Source of the DNA: Endomicrobium sp.
GTDB taxonomy: Bacteria; Elusimicrobiota; Endomicrobiia; Endomicrobiales; Endomicrobiaceae
DNA: 29,626 nt
NCBI GenBank assembly: GCA_031264895.1
Contig: JAISDI010000242.1
Coordinates: forward strand, 1-29,626
Direction of reading: 5' to 3'
Part shown: piece by piece, positions 1-8,314 of the stretch
How the letters are laid out: every line of letters starts with the position of its first letter
How positions within the stretch are numbered: position 1 is the stretch's first letter
The notes under the pieces: model-generated
What the model was told of the DNA's origin: nothing
What the model saw: only the letters and a program-made list of their open reading frames with translations
The model's database searches: none
Position numbers and translations under genes: made by a program

Positions 1-1068
1 ACGGCTTTGTTTTTTTATTCTCCTATGGGAGGTACGGGAAAATCTGAATTACTGAACGGTTTTGTCGGCGCGTGCGACCGCCTTAATATCAGTCATGCGC
101 ATTTGAGTACTCAGGATATAAGCGATAAGTTTTCGCCGAAGGCTATTAAAGAAGTTAACGCAGTAATTATTGAAGACGCTGAATTTATCGGCGGGAAATT
201 TGGAAACGACGTCAATCTTGCTAAAGTTAATGCGCTTATTGACCGGCAGGAAATTACTTATAATCAAAAAATGGTGCGCTCCGAGCAGATACGACCGAAT
301 TTGTCTATTATAGGTTCCACAAATAACCGCTATTCTAACCGGCGTTACAGCGTTATAGTTATTAGAAATTCTGAAATTGACCTTGAAAAACATAAGCCGC
401 CTACGCCGGTGCGTTTAGTGCAGGCTTGGATGGACGCTATTAATTTTTGCCCCGACCCGCATATTAAATTTGTAAGCGTTAAAACTAAAAACCAGCGCAG
501 CCCTTTTGTTGTTACCGACAATATGATTAAAATTTTTAATTTGGTTAACGATGACGATTCTTCGTTTGAGACTGTCGGAATGCGCAAAATTATTGATTAT
601 TGTACAAAAGGCAGCGTAAACCCCAGAGCAGAAAATATAGTTAAAGACGACGTTAGAATGCTTATTAAACTGGGTATTGCCAACCAGATTAAAAAAAATC
701 CGCGTTGGGGGCTTGGCGTGTCAAAAATAGAGTTTGATATGTTTAAGTTCCGCGATTTTATCGATACCGATGAAACCGATGAAAAAAGTATCTCTGTCGC
801 CGATGTAGAAACTGCGGTAATTAATAATTATATTAAAGATATTGTTTTTGATTCCGACGAAGAACTGAAGAAAATTGAAAAAGAATTTAAGCGTTTTAGC
901 GAAATGAAAGACGTGCTTGAAAAAAAGCCAAAGACTAAGACTACAAATGAAAGTATAATGAAGCTGGAATTTAAGATGCAATCTTTGTTAGAACGTAAAA
1001 GAGAGATAGAGCGCTTTATTGACTTAAGGAAACTTATTTTAGACGCTAAACCCCCGCCCCCCGCATGA
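1..1068 (+). CDS. Phage replication helicase, D5-like SF3 family (C-terminal part, cut by window edge)
   Basis: The reading frame is open from base 1 and the protein clearly starts upstream, so the TTG at base 7 is not a start. A Walker A loop, GGTGKS, is encoded at 28-45, a Walker B strand VIIED at 163-177, and a polar-sensor-like GSTNN at 313-327. This order and spacing fits superfamily 3 helicases of the D5/P4-primase type, which unwind phage DNA at replication and often carry an N-terminal primase (not visible here). After about residue 190 the protein is charged and helical, with a coiled-coil-like stretch near the end. The last residues are a proline run and Ala, encoded by a C-rich tract resembling the C-rich repeat found twice elsewhere in the window, so the stop codon may have been supplied by a repeat. 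Family assignment is fairly firm; the missing N-terminus limits detail. Confidence 0.75.
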   Translation, partial: TALFFYSPMGGTGKSELLNGFVGACDRLNISHAHLSTQDISDKFSPKAIKEVNAVIIEDAEFIGGKFGNDVNLAKVNALIDRQEITYNQKMVRSEQIRPNLSIIGSTNNRYSNRRYSVIVIRNSEIDLEKHKPPTPVRLVQAWMDAINFCPDPHIKFVSVKTKNQRSPFVVTDNMIKIFNLVNDDDSSFETVGMRKIIDYCTKGSVNPRAENIVKDDVRMLIKLGIANQIKKNPRWGLGVSKIEFDMFKFRDFIDTDETDEKSISVADVETAVINNYIKDIVFDSDEELKKIEKEFKRFSEMKDVLEKKPKTKTTNESIMKLEFKMQSLLERKREIERFIDLRKLILDAKPPPPA

Positions 1069-1187
1069 TGCGTAGCCGCTTAGTACTTCGCCGGTTTAAT
1101 TACATTCGTTTCATGCTTTTGATTTTAACCTTGTTTATCCGCTAGGTTTTTTTCCTTTGGCGCTTAAAGCGCAATATTATAAAACTG

Positions 1188-1213
1188 CCGGCTCTGTCAG
1201 CCGGGTTTTTTTT
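1188..1213 (+). terminator. Intrinsic terminator after the helicase gene
   Basis: CCGGCT at 1188-1193 pairs with AGCCGG at 1199-1204 around a five-base loop, followed by G and eight T. This is a textbook rho-independent shape and would separate the replication transcript from the late genes. Its stem is the same CCGGCT/AGCCGG pair that recurs in the dispersed repeats further on, where no T-run follows. Confidence 0.7.
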
Positions 1214-1348
1214 ATTTTTGGGACGTCCCTGTCCCCCGACAGCTTAAAAAATATCTTTTTTTTGCCGCCCGCCCCCCTTTCTTAAGACAAAAGCGGAAAA
1301 AATCATTATTTAGGTTCAATTTAGCGCGTTTTTAATGCGTTTTTTTAT

Positions 1349-1614
1349 GTTAGCTTTTCTGTTTTATTTCCGCTTTGGCAGTTGAAACGGGGACGGGTAA
1401 TGCATTTTTATGCCGTTTTTATTAAAAGCTAACGTTAATCTAACGTTATCAATTTATATATAAAGCTAACGCAAGCTAACATTTTTTTTAATGCTTAAAT
1501 CTTGTTTATTTTTCAATGCTTTTACTTAAAAAACTCTTCTTATAATGTTAGCTTTGTTAGCTTTTTTTAAAAGTATATATAAATTTAAAAAGGTAAATAA
1601 TTCAAAAAGCTAAC
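1349..1614. promoter_or_regulatory. Array of seven GTTAGC/GCTAAC sites: candidate origin or operator cluster
   Basis: GTTAGC occurs at 1349, 1547 and 1556 and its complement GCTAAC at 1428, 1465, 1475 and 1609, most within a longer AAAGCTAAC core. The 1465/1475 pair is spaced by 10 bases and the 1547/1556 pair by 9, so paired proteins would lie on about one DNA face. The two pairs, with their flanking ATTTATATATA tracts, form a large inverted repeat centred near 1515. It directly follows the helicase gene and is embedded in AT-rich DNA, as expected of a phage replication origin, but an operator cluster for a late regulator would look similar. Confidence 0.55.
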
Positions 1615-2002
1615 ATTGCGCTTAAAGCGCTGTATTATAAACTACACTGAACTTAATGGCATTTTTATTTTAAATACTTCTATCTAAAGATTATGACCGT
1701 ATAATATAAATGGCAAAAACACAGCAAAGATAAAACGGTTAAAACGGGCAGAAAACAGGCAGTCATAAATTTAAATTTATATTGATAAATAAAGAAAATC
1801 AAGAAAAAATAAGGGTGTGCTTGTGTTAAAAATGCGGGTTTTTGTCCTTATTATAGAAGGTTCTCGGATTTCTTTTGAAAGGCTGAAACGTTAGATTGGA
1901 TTTTTGTGGCAATGATTTAGCAATGTTTTTGGGGTTTTGTAGGGCGCGGGTGAGTGGTTTTTGGTTTATAGGGCTTAATCTTTGGCAATATTGAGGGTTT
2001 TT

Positions 2003-2503
2003 ATGGCAACAAAAATAAGGGATTTTTCGATTCAAGATGAAATTCAATTGGAATTGAGCGATGAATTTGTAAGGGCGATAAAAATTTCATTGCCGGAAAA
2101 ATATGAAATATTGGCGCAGGCTATTGCTGATGGCGTTAATCACACGGATGCGTATATTAAGGCGTTTCCAAAAAATCACAGCAAAAGAATTACTATTACG
2201 CAGCGGGTTAGCCGGCTGCTCCGCGAACATGCGGAAATTGAAAATAGGGCTTGGCAGATTTTGGAAGAGGCGGGGAACGCGCCGAAAATTGCCAAATTAA
2301 GCCGTGCTTTAGAAGTTGTTTCTGAAATTTTAAATAACGAAAAAGAAGAGAGCAGTATGCGTCTGCGGGCTTCTGAAATTATAATTAATCTCAAAAGCAA
2401 AACGGCTAAAGGAAAACAAAACGATGGAGATCGGCAATTTGCTTCCGGAGCTGAGGCAATATCCAGTTTTATTAGCTCAATACAAAAATTATCCGGAAAA
2501 TGA
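2003..2503 (+). CDS. Small terminase subunit (probable)
   Basis: A 166-residue protein ending 80 bases inside the large terminase gene. Small terminase subunits bind the packaging site on phage DNA and feed it to the large subunit. Residues about 35-60 (ILAQAIADGVNHTDAYIKAF) look like a helix-turn-helix with the pattern typical of small terminases, followed by long charged helices (65-135) suited to ring formation and a Ser/Lys-rich tail. I chose the ATG at 2003 because GAGGG lies eight bases upstream; an in-frame TTG at 1982 would add seven residues but lacks such a site. The role rests on the helix-turn-helix, size and position before the large subunit, since small terminases diverge strongly in sequence. 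Confidence 0.7.
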   Translation: MATKIRDFSIQDEIQLELSDEFVRAIKISLPEKYEILAQAIADGVNHTDAYIKAFPKNHSKRITITQRVSRLLREHAEIENRAWQILEEAGNAPKIAKLSRALEVVSEILNNEKEESSMRLRASEIIINLKSKTAKGKQNDGDRQFASGAEAISSFISSIQKLSGK

Positions 2504-3968
2504 AGTATTAAAGAATTTGCGCGGCGCTGGCCTTGCTGATTTGTTTTTTTTATTAACTGTTATCCTTAATCGGCCGGATGCTTATAACGAGTGGTGTTTT
2601 AAGCAGTGCCGGATTGTGCAAAATGAACCGAATGAATGTTTGGATTTGTGGAGTAGGGAGCATTACAAAAGTACCATTATTACGTTTGCGCTTACCATTC
2701 AGGATATTTTGAGCAATCCAGAAATTACGGTTGGATTGTTTAGTCATACGCGGCCGATGGCAAAGGCGTTTTTAAAGCAAATTAAAAATGAATTTGAAAA
2801 TAACGGGTTGCTTAAAGAACTTTATAGCGATGTGCTTTATAGCGATCCAAAACGGCAATCGCCGCAGTGGAGCGACGACGGGGGATTGATTGTAAAACGC
2901 AAAGGAAACCCCAAAGAATCCACGATCGAAGCTTGGGGTGTTGTGGATGGGCAGCCAACATCGAAACATTTTGAATTGTTAGTTTATGATGATGTTATAT
3001 CGAGGGAAAACGTTGGCAATATTGAGCAGATACAAAATACTACTGAAGCTGTTAAGCTCAGCCTCAATTTGGGCAAGAAGGGCGGTAAGCGTAGAATGAT
3101 TGGAACTCGTTACGCTATGGGAGATACATATAACACGTTTATTGAGGAAAAAATTTTTAAACCGCGCGTTTATGCGGCAACCGAAGATGGTAAGCCTGAT
3201 GGAAAGCCGGTTTTTTTATCGCAGGAAGAGTTGGCAAAGAAGCGGCGGGATTTGGGAATATATTTGTTTGGTTCTCAGATGTTGCAAAATCCTACGGCCG
3301 ATTCATCGCAGGGATTTGATGTCGAAAATTTGAGATATTATGAACAAATTAAGCCGGATGATTTTAATTTGTATTTGATTATAGATCCGGCAACGGCAAA
3401 GAAAAAAGATAACGATTATTCGGTTTTTACATTGATAGGGTTGGGCGCGGATAATAATTATTATTTGGTGTACGCGTTAAGAGATAGGCTCAATCTCAAA
3501 GAGCGTACAAAAAAATTATTTGAACTGAAGAAACGTTTTCCCAACATTAAAGATATCGGTTATGAGGAGTACGGAATGTTGTCGGATATTGACCACATAA
3601 AAGAAATTCAGGAATATGAAAATTATAGATTTGAAATTAAAAAGATTCATGGCAATCTTCACAAAAACGATAGGATAAAAAAACTTGTACCGCCGATGGA
3701 AACGCATAGATTTTTTGTGCCGAACAATTTGTATTACGTGGACAATGACGACAAACAGCAGGATTTTATAAAGCAGCTTAAAGATGAACTGAGAACTTTT
3801 CCGCATTCTTCGCATGACGATATTTTGGATAATATGTCGCGTATTATGCACGTGCAGGAATCTAAAGAGAGTTTGTTGTGCTGGAAGCCGGAATTTCCGG
3901 AGATTGCACGTAATGTTGCGCCGGATTCTGATGAAGAGGATTTTAGTGTGTTCGATAAATATCAATGA
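2424..3968 (+). CDS. Terminase large subunit (ATPase and nuclease)
   Basis: Packaging motor that pumps phage DNA through the portal and cuts the concatemer. The N-terminal ATPase shows a deviant Walker A, REHYKS, at residues 78-83, and a Walker B, LLVYDD, at 185-190. The C-terminal RNase H-like nuclease begins with an IIDPATAKKKDNDYS motif at 319-333 (first metal-binding Asp 321) and ends with HDDILDNMS at 464-472, which supplies the last acidic pair. Length (514) is normal for podovirus large terminases. The start at 2424 follows AAAGGA ten bases upstream and lies 80 bases inside the small subunit gene, so the two are probably translationally coupled. The C-terminal tail is acidic. The product is unlikely to be anything else. 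Confidence 0.93.
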   Translation: MEIGNLLPELRQYPVLLAQYKNYPENEVLKNLRGAGLADLFFLLTVILNRPDAYNEWCFKQCRIVQNEPNECLDLWSREHYKSTIITFALTIQDILSNPEITVGLFSHTRPMAKAFLKQIKNEFENNGLLKELYSDVLYSDPKRQSPQWSDDGGLIVKRKGNPKESTIEAWGVVDGQPTSKHFELLVYDDVISRENVGNIEQIQNTTEAVKLSLNLGKKGGKRRMIGTRYAMGDTYNTFIEEKIFKPRVYAATEDGKPDGKPVFLSQEELAKKRRDLGIYLFGSQMLQNPTADSSQGFDVENLRYYEQIKPDDFNLYLIIDPATAKKKDNDYSVFTLIGLGADNNYYLVYALRDRLNLKERTKKLFELKKRFPNIKDIGYEEYGMLSDIDHIKEIQEYENYRFEIKKIHGNLHKNDRIKKLVPPMETHRFFVPNNLYYVDNDDKQQDFIKQLKDELRTFPHSSHDDILDNMSRIMHVQESKESLLCWKPEFPEIARNVAPDSDEEDFSVFDKYQ

Positions 3969-3983
3969 GGCTAGGAGAGTTTT

Positions 3984-4475
3984 ATGGGTTGGACAATCGG
4001 TGAGAATAGCGTTTTTAATCATTTAACAGGTTTGGCCACTATCGCCAACAAGGGAAAATCTGCTGGTAAGAATATTGGTAAAGGCGATTATGGCGCTGCA
4101 CTTTCCGACATAGGGGCGGCAAGCCTTTATTTTCTTGACCCAAGTGTAACTGCGTCAACGCTAACCGCGCAAATGGCATTCGGAAGTAATGTCTTCGGAG
4201 ATATGCAAAATCTGCCTACTACTATGGTAGGCGGAGTTGTAAATAACCTAGACGGATATAACAACAAACTGCTGCAGGAGCAGATGGATGCGGCTTTGGA
4301 AAAGCAGGCGACTTCTTATCAGAGCGCTCTTGATTCTTATATGGAAAATTCTAATATGGTTACTGTTAATGATTTTACCGATACGCGAAAGAAGATTAAG
4401 GCGGCTTTGCGCGGCGGGATTGATTCTACTATTTATGGCGGCCGCACGCTTGGCGGAAACGCTATTCTAGGATAA
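3984..4475 (+). CDS. Small virion-associated protein between terminase and portal (function unknown)
   Basis: A 163-residue protein starting 15 bases after the large terminase with a good ribosome site (AGGAGAG). It is Gly/Ala-rich in the first half, with a moderately hydrophobic stretch around residues 40-75, a Gln/Asp-rich helix around 95-120, and a C-terminus with Gly-rich IYGGRTLGGNAILG. Short proteins with a comparable C-terminus of the form ...RxSTxxTGxxGxx...LG are common beside the portal gene in podoviruses and are usually annotated as hypothetical or as tail-hub or ejection accessory proteins. Its portal-adjacent position argues for a structural or ejection role, but I recognise no named family and the function is inference. 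Confidence 0.6.
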   Translation: MGWTIGENSVFNHLTGLATIANKGKSAGKNIGKGDYGAALSDIGAASLYFLDPSVTASTLTAQMAFGSNVFGDMQNLPTTMVGGVVNNLDGYNNKLLQEQMDAALEKQATSYQSALDSYMENSNMVTVNDFTDTRKKIKAALRGGIDSTIYGGRTLGGNAILG

Positions 4476-4478
4476 CAT

Positions 4479-6125
4479 ATGAATGAAAAAGATTTAGAAC
4501 GGTCAATAAAAAAGAAATTTAAGAGTTTGTTTTCTACTCAGGTTAAGTTTGTGCCTCATTGGAAAAAAATTACTCGCTATATTTTGCCTAAGTGGGGACT
4601 TTATGATAGGAGTCCGCAGAGTTGGCTTGTGCCGGATTATTCTGAAATTATTGACTCTACCGCTACTAATGCAAGCGATATTGTCGTTTCCGGACTCATC
4701 AACGGGCTTATGCCTCAAAATCAGCAGTGGTTTAAACTGCGCATTAAAAATAATCCGGAGCTTATGAATAACGACAGTGTAAAGCGCTGGCTTTTTTCCG
4801 TCGAAAAAACTATTTTGGATATTTTTGATTTTGCAAAGATATATAACTATATGCCTCAGATTTTTGAAGAGTGCGCGGGGTTTGGATGTGCTGCCGCATT
4901 GACGCTTGAAAACCAAGACAGTGTAATCTCTATGCGTAATTTTACCGTCGGGCAATATGCGTTTGCAGAGAACAATCTGGGAGAAATTGACACGCTTGCC
5001 GCCGATTTGTTTTCTACGACTTCCCAACTTAAAGACGAATTTGGGTATGATAATCTTCCTGACAGCGTTCAATATGAATGCGACAAGGACAGCGATAAGA
5101 CTTACTGCGTCGGATTTTTTATTACTAAAAACGATAATTATGAATATAAAGGCAGAAAAATAAATCAGCCTTTTGTTTCTTTTTATTGGATTGATGATAA
5201 AAATGAAGAAGGCTTTTTGCGCGTCGGAAAGTTTTATGATTTTCCGGCTTTAACGCCGCGATGGGAAAGGACTAAAGCCGGTAACCCTTATGGCAGCGGT
5301 AACGGCGTCAAGGTTTTAGGGAAAATTTTTTCTATCAAAGAACTTGAAGACGCATCCCATTTAGGCATTGAATATATGGCAAAACCTCCGCTTCAGATTA
5401 ATTCCGTTCAACGAATTACTTCTATCAAAAGAAAACCCGGCGAAGTTAATTTTATTGACTTTAAGGGCGGAACTGCCGGCGCTCGTAATTTGTTTGAAGT
5501 CAATTTTGATATTAACGCTTTAGAGGCGAAACTTGCTCAAAAAAGAAAGTCTATTGAAGACGATTATGGCGCGTCTTTATTTTTGATGGTTGCAGGCGCA
5601 AGTAAAGAAATGACGGCTTATGAAGTGGCTAAATTGCAGTCTGAGCAGCTTTTACGTTTTGGGCCGGTGTTTCAGAGGCTTGTGCCGGAAAATATTACAC
5701 GCTTGATTGAACGTACTTTTGGCATTGGGTTAAGAGGGCATTTGTTTGAACCTGTGCCGCAGGAGTTGGCCGGAGCTTATATTGATATAGAGTATACCGG
5801 TTTGCTTGCGCAGGCTTTAAAAATGGCTGAAGTCAATGCTTTGGGGAATGCTATTTCTTTTGCCGGTAACCTTTTACAGATTAAACCCGATATTGCCGAT
5901 TTGGTTAATTGGGATACTGCCGTACGAAAATATTTTAATATTACCGGCGTTGCTCCGGACGTTTTGAAAAAAGAAGATGAAGTTGACGCTTTGCGTCAGC
6001 AACGCGCTGCGCAGCAGGCTCAGGCCGCAGAAGCCGCTCAATCTGTGGCTTTGCTCGATACTGCGGCTAAGATGAAAGAGTTGCAGCAGCCGGTTGAAAC
6101 TAGGGAGAATAACGCAAATGCCTGA
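4479..6125 (+). CDS. Portal (head-tail connector) protein, T7 gp8-like
   Basis: A 548-residue member of the bacteriophage head-to-tail connector family, forming the dodecameric ring through which DNA enters and leaves the head. Family hallmarks visible are an N-terminal helical region with WKKITRYILP (about residues 28-37), IIDSTATNASDIVVSGLINGL just after it, WF after the next loop, EECAGFGCAA near residues 130-140, a middle clip/stem with NPYGSGNG near 270, and a long C-terminal helical barrel rich in Ala/Gln (QRAAQQAQAAEAAQS). The start follows TAGGA three bases after the preceding stop. Its last eight bases overlap the next gene. Length is typical for T7-type portals. Confidence 0.9.
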   Translation: MNEKDLERSIKKKFKSLFSTQVKFVPHWKKITRYILPKWGLYDRSPQSWLVPDYSEIIDSTATNASDIVVSGLINGLMPQNQQWFKLRIKNNPELMNNDSVKRWLFSVEKTILDIFDFAKIYNYMPQIFEECAGFGCAAALTLENQDSVISMRNFTVGQYAFAENNLGEIDTLAADLFSTTSQLKDEFGYDNLPDSVQYECDKDSDKTYCVGFFITKNDNYEYKGRKINQPFVSFYWIDDKNEEGFLRVGKFYDFPALTPRWERTKAGNPYGSGNGVKVLGKIFSIKELEDASHLGIEYMAKPPLQINSVQRITSIKRKPGEVNFIDFKGGTAGARNLFEVNFDINALEAKLAQKRKSIEDDYGASLFLMVAGASKEMTAYEVAKLQSEQLLRFGPVFQRLVPENITRLIERTFGIGLRGHLFEPVPQELAGAYIDIEYTGLLAQALKMAEVNALGNAISFAGNLLQIKPDIADLVNWDTAVRKYFNITGVAPDVLKKEDEVDALRQQRAAQQAQAAEAAQSVALLDTAAKMKELQQPVETRENNANA

Positions 6126-6402
6126 TGAAAATGAAATCAATGAACTTTCAAACAGCGACTGGAAATTTGTTTTAGGAGACGTGCGCGGTCGGCGCGTTAT
6201 CAAAGAACTTTTGGATATTTCTAATGTGTTTGAATCAAATGAATATACTGATATTATTGCTGTGGCTAAATGTGAAGGCAGACGCTCTATCGGGATACAC
6301 ATTTCAAATAAGGTTTTAAATATTGCAAAAAACAGATTTACGCAGATGTTTGAAGAGGCGCAGGCTGTAAATAATGAAATAGAAAAAGAGGAGAATGTAT
6401 GA
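6118..6402 (+). CDS. Bbp19-like phage protein
   Basis: A 94-residue protein with the signature of the Bbp19 family first seen in Bordetella phage BPP-1: GRRVIKELLDISNVF near the N-terminal third, then a short loop and CEGRRSIGIHI, ending in an acidic helix. The family is small, found between portal and scaffold in short-tailed phages, and has no established biochemical role that I know of. I chose the ATG at 6118, which has GGGAG about 11 bases upstream and overlaps the portal stop by eight bases; an upstream in-frame start at 6094 would lie inside the portal's last codons. It overlaps the next gene by four bases (ATGA), showing a coupled head operon. Confidence 0.75.
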   Translation: MPDENEINELSNSDWKFVLGDVRGRRVIKELLDISNVFESNEYTDIIAVAKCEGRRSIGIHISNKVLNIAKNRFTQMFEEAQAVNNEIEKEENV

Positions 6403-7091
6403 AAAGAATTTCATGGTTTCAAAAAATGTTTGGGATTACGGTTTGTCATTATTTTGCAGAGGATGGCGGCGACGGCGGCGGAGCTGCAGGAGTAAGCGGC
6501 GGCGGCGAAGCTAAAGACGGTGAAGATAAAAGCAACGAAGGCAAGGACGGGCAAGACAAAGATGGGGGCAGTAAAAACGGAGAAGACAAAAGCGGCGAAG
6601 GTAAAGGCGATGAATTGAAAGATTTTAATTTGCCGGACGATATGAAATCTACGCCGGAACTTCAGGCTAAATTTAAAGAGGCCGCTAAAACTTTGGGGCT
6701 TTCTCAGGAAGCGGCTCAGAAATATGTCGATTATGAAATTAAGCTTGCAAAAGAATATACGACGGCTCAGCAAGATGAGCGAAAGAAGCTCTTGGATACG
6801 TGGCGGAGCGAAACCGACCAGTATCTCGGGGCCGATAAAGACAAGAAGCTTGCTGTGATTGCCAGAGGTATTAATGCAAGCCCTACAGGCGCACAAGTAA
6901 AGGAAATTTTGCAAAAGTCCGGGCTTGAAAATAATCCGCATATTGTGAAATTTCTTTATTTTGTCGGTGAGCAGTTTACCGAAGACGGCGGAATTTCTAA
7001 GGGCGGTAATGCCGCAGCAGCCGAAGAATCCGAAGATCCGGCCGTTGAACATGCTCGTAAACAGCTTGAAGGATTGAAGGGCAATAAGTAG
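6399..7091 (+). CDS. Scaffold / capsid assembly protein
   Basis: A 230-residue acidic protein immediately before the major capsid gene, coupled to the preceding gene by an ATGA overlap with GAGGAG upstream. After a short, slightly hydrophobic N-terminus there is a long low-complexity linker of Gly, Asp, Lys, Glu and Ser (about residues 20-75), then a helical region (LPDDMKSTPELQAKFKEAAKTLGLSQ..., about 78-170) and an acidic, Lys-ending C-terminus. T7 gp9-type scaffolds share this make-up: disordered and charged in front, helical behind, with the C-terminus contacting the coat protein. The LPDDMKSTPEL and LGLSQEAAQ phrases are common in such scaffolds. The unusually regular KDGxDK-like repeats probably expanded by slippage. 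Confidence 0.8.
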   Translation: MKRISWFQKMFGITVCHYFAEDGGDGGGAAGVSGGGEAKDGEDKSNEGKDGQDKDGGSKNGEDKSGEGKGDELKDFNLPDDMKSTPELQAKFKEAAKTLGLSQEAAQKYVDYEIKLAKEYTTAQQDERKKLLDTWRSETDQYLGADKDKKLAVIARGINASPTGAQVKEILQKSGLENNPHIVKFLYFVGEQFTEDGGISKGGNAAAAEESEDPAVEHARKQLEGLKGNK

Positions 7092-7207
7092 TACGACAAC
7101 GACACGACAAAGGCTAACGTGGCTTCCCGATTACGAATTTCGGGAATGACCGGACGAACGGAAGTTTTTTTTATAATGCGCCGGCTCAGCCGGCGGGGAT
7201 GACTAAT
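7092..7207 (+). repeat. Composite palindromic repeat, copy A (before capsid gene)
   Basis: The spacer reads as four modules: a degenerate ACGACA run (7093-7114), a hairpin TTCCCGA/TCGGGAA (7124-7130 with 7140-7146), a linker, T8 then TATAAT (7172-7177), and CCGGCT-C-AGCCGG (7181-7193) followed by GGGGATGAC. Bases 7138-7165 are identical to 8801-8828 in copy B. The TATAAT could act as a -10 box for the capsid gene, but no good -35 is present. The hairpin before the T8 might instead weaken read-through. Confidence 0.75.
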
Positions 7208-7224
7208 TAAAAGAGGAGATTTAT

Positions 7225-8226
7225 ATGGCTAAGGCTTTGAATTTACGTAAGTTGGCGGCTTTTGAAAAGTGGGATGTCGTTACTGTAAATACTATTGAAA
7301 CTATGTCTCAGGAGAATCCTATTCTTGAGGATATTTTGTGGCTTCAGGAAAATACTCCTAACGGGTATAAGCATCGCGAACGCGCTGTTTTGCCGACTGT
7401 TATCGCTAGAAAGTATAATCAGGGAATTGAAACGTCCGTTAACGGCGTTAAAACTGTTATTGATCCAAGAACCGAACTGCTCAGCAAGCTTGAGCTTGAT
7501 AACTCTTACTTGGAAGATTTTGACGACGCGGCTGAAGCTCTTGCCGACGAGCAGGAAGCTTACAGAACTGCTAACGGTCAAAAACTTGGCGCGGCTTTGT
7601 TTTACGGCACGCGTGGCAAGGAAAGTTTGTACGGGTTTGCTCCTCGATACAACACTCTCAACCCCGCTATTTCTACGTCTAAATATATCATTGACGCCAG
7701 CGTTGGGATCTCTTCGCCGTCTAATTTGGCCAGCATTTGGATGATCGCTTGGGGTAAGAGAACTGTTCACGGGTTTTATCCTCGCAAGTCTAAGGCCGGT
7801 CTCATCGAAGAACCTTTACAGGATAATCCTAATGTTGCAGGCGAAAACGGCGGGACTCTTCCCGGTAAGACGCAGTACTTCAAATGGAAAGCAGGGTTGG
7901 CTGTTGAGGATTTCCGTTCTGTTGTGCGTATCGCTAATATCGATACTGTTAAGGCTGCTACTCTTAATGTCGGCGCGTCTAACGTTCCCGACCTGGAGGC
8001 ATTATTAATAAAAGCATTCCGCCTTATAAAAGCTAAGGGCGCAACTATTGTTTGTTATGCTAATCAGGATGTTATGAGCGCTCTTGATTTACAGGCTTTG
8101 GGCAGATATAAACAGAGTTATCCGATTAAAGAGTTTGCCGGCGGGTTGTTGACTTTTGTTAAGGGCAATATTCCGGTAAGACAGCAGGATTGTTTGTTGT
8201 CGACTGAGGAGCTTGTAACTGCCTAA
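7225..8226 (+). CDS. Major capsid protein (epsilon15 gp7 / BPP-1 Bbp17-like)
   Basis: A 333-residue HK97-fold coat protein. Recognisable features include the N-terminal LRKLAAF.KW..V.TIETMSQENPILEDILW region, the ARKYNQGIETS strand, LFYGTRG.ES.YGFAPRYNTL near the centre, and IWMIAWGKRTVHGFYPRKSKAGL, a phrase diagnostic of this capsid family, around residues 170-192. The C-terminal half carries the VRIANID strand and the GNIPVRQQD ending. The length matches epsilon15 and BPP-1 coat proteins. The start follows AAGAGGAGAT, the strongest ribosome site type in the window, as expected for the most abundant virion protein. It and the next gene are flanked on both sides by related repeat spacers. Confidence 0.92.
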   Translation: MAKALNLRKLAAFEKWDVVTVNTIETMSQENPILEDILWLQENTPNGYKHRERAVLPTVIARKYNQGIETSVNGVKTVIDPRTELLSKLELDNSYLEDFDDAAEALADEQEAYRTANGQKLGAALFYGTRGKESLYGFAPRYNTLNPAISTSKYIIDASVGISSPSNLASIWMIAWGKRTVHGFYPRKSKAGLIEEPLQDNPNVAGENGGTLPGKTQYFKWKAGLAVEDFRSVVRIANIDTVKAATLNVGASNVPDLEALLIKAFRLIKAKGATIVCYANQDVMSALDLQALGRYKQSYPIKEFAGGLLTFVKGNIPVRQQDCLLSTEELVTA

Positions 8227-8239
8227 CGGCAAATCCCCC

Positions 8240-8256
8240 GTCATGCTGCGCATGAC
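8240..8256. repeat. Short hairpin after the capsid gene
   Basis: GTCATGC and GCATGAC form a perfect seven-base stem around TGC, flanked by CCCCC on the left and CACCCCC on the right. No T-run follows, so it is more likely a repeat remnant or a transcript-stabilising hairpin than a terminator. Confidence 0.5.
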
Positions 8257-8314
8257 ACCCCCTTTAAAAAGTGGGAATTAACGACACGGAAACGATATAA
8301 AAGACAAAAAAATA

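Larger units (their letters stand above)
1069..2002. other. Gene-free regulatory region between helicase and terminase
   Basis: No credible gene is seen on either strand; forward ATG frames stop within about 13 codons. The region holds, in order: the palindrome GCGCTTAAAGCGC at 1160-1172, an intrinsic terminator at 1188-1213, remnants of a C-rich/G-rich repeat (about 1222-1242, and its reverse complement around 1387-1396), an array of GTTAGC/GCTAAC hexamers at 1349-1614, and a second GCGCTTAAAGCGC at 1618-1630 followed by a TATTATAAA similar to the one after the first copy. It also holds a lone TATAAT at 1700-1705 with no convincing -35 box. The stretch 1450-1800 is very AT-rich. From about 1800 the + strand becomes G/T-rich up to the small terminase start. 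A packaging (cos or pac) site would be expected near here, but I cannot recognise one. Confidence 0.6.

Noticed and set aside
1465..1561. CRISPR array or tRNA suggested by repeated words in the gene-free region
   Set aside because: The repeats are hexamers with irregular spacing and both orientations; there are no uniform spacers, no cas genes and no cloverleaf.
1700..1705. TATAAT as a late promoter for the terminase genes
   Set aside because: No acceptable -35 box lies 16-18 bases upstream and the terminase start is 300 bases away; kept only as a note in the region entry.
1826..2047. 73-codon minus-strand frame overlapping the small terminase start
   Set aside because: It is Lys/Asn/Pro-rich, has no ribosome site, and overlaps the better supported small terminase gene.
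7154..7172. Intrinsic terminator before the capsid gene (T8 run)
   Set aside because: Only a weak stem directly precedes the T-run, the stronger hairpin ends about 17 bases earlier, and copy B has just four T, so a terminator is not supported.
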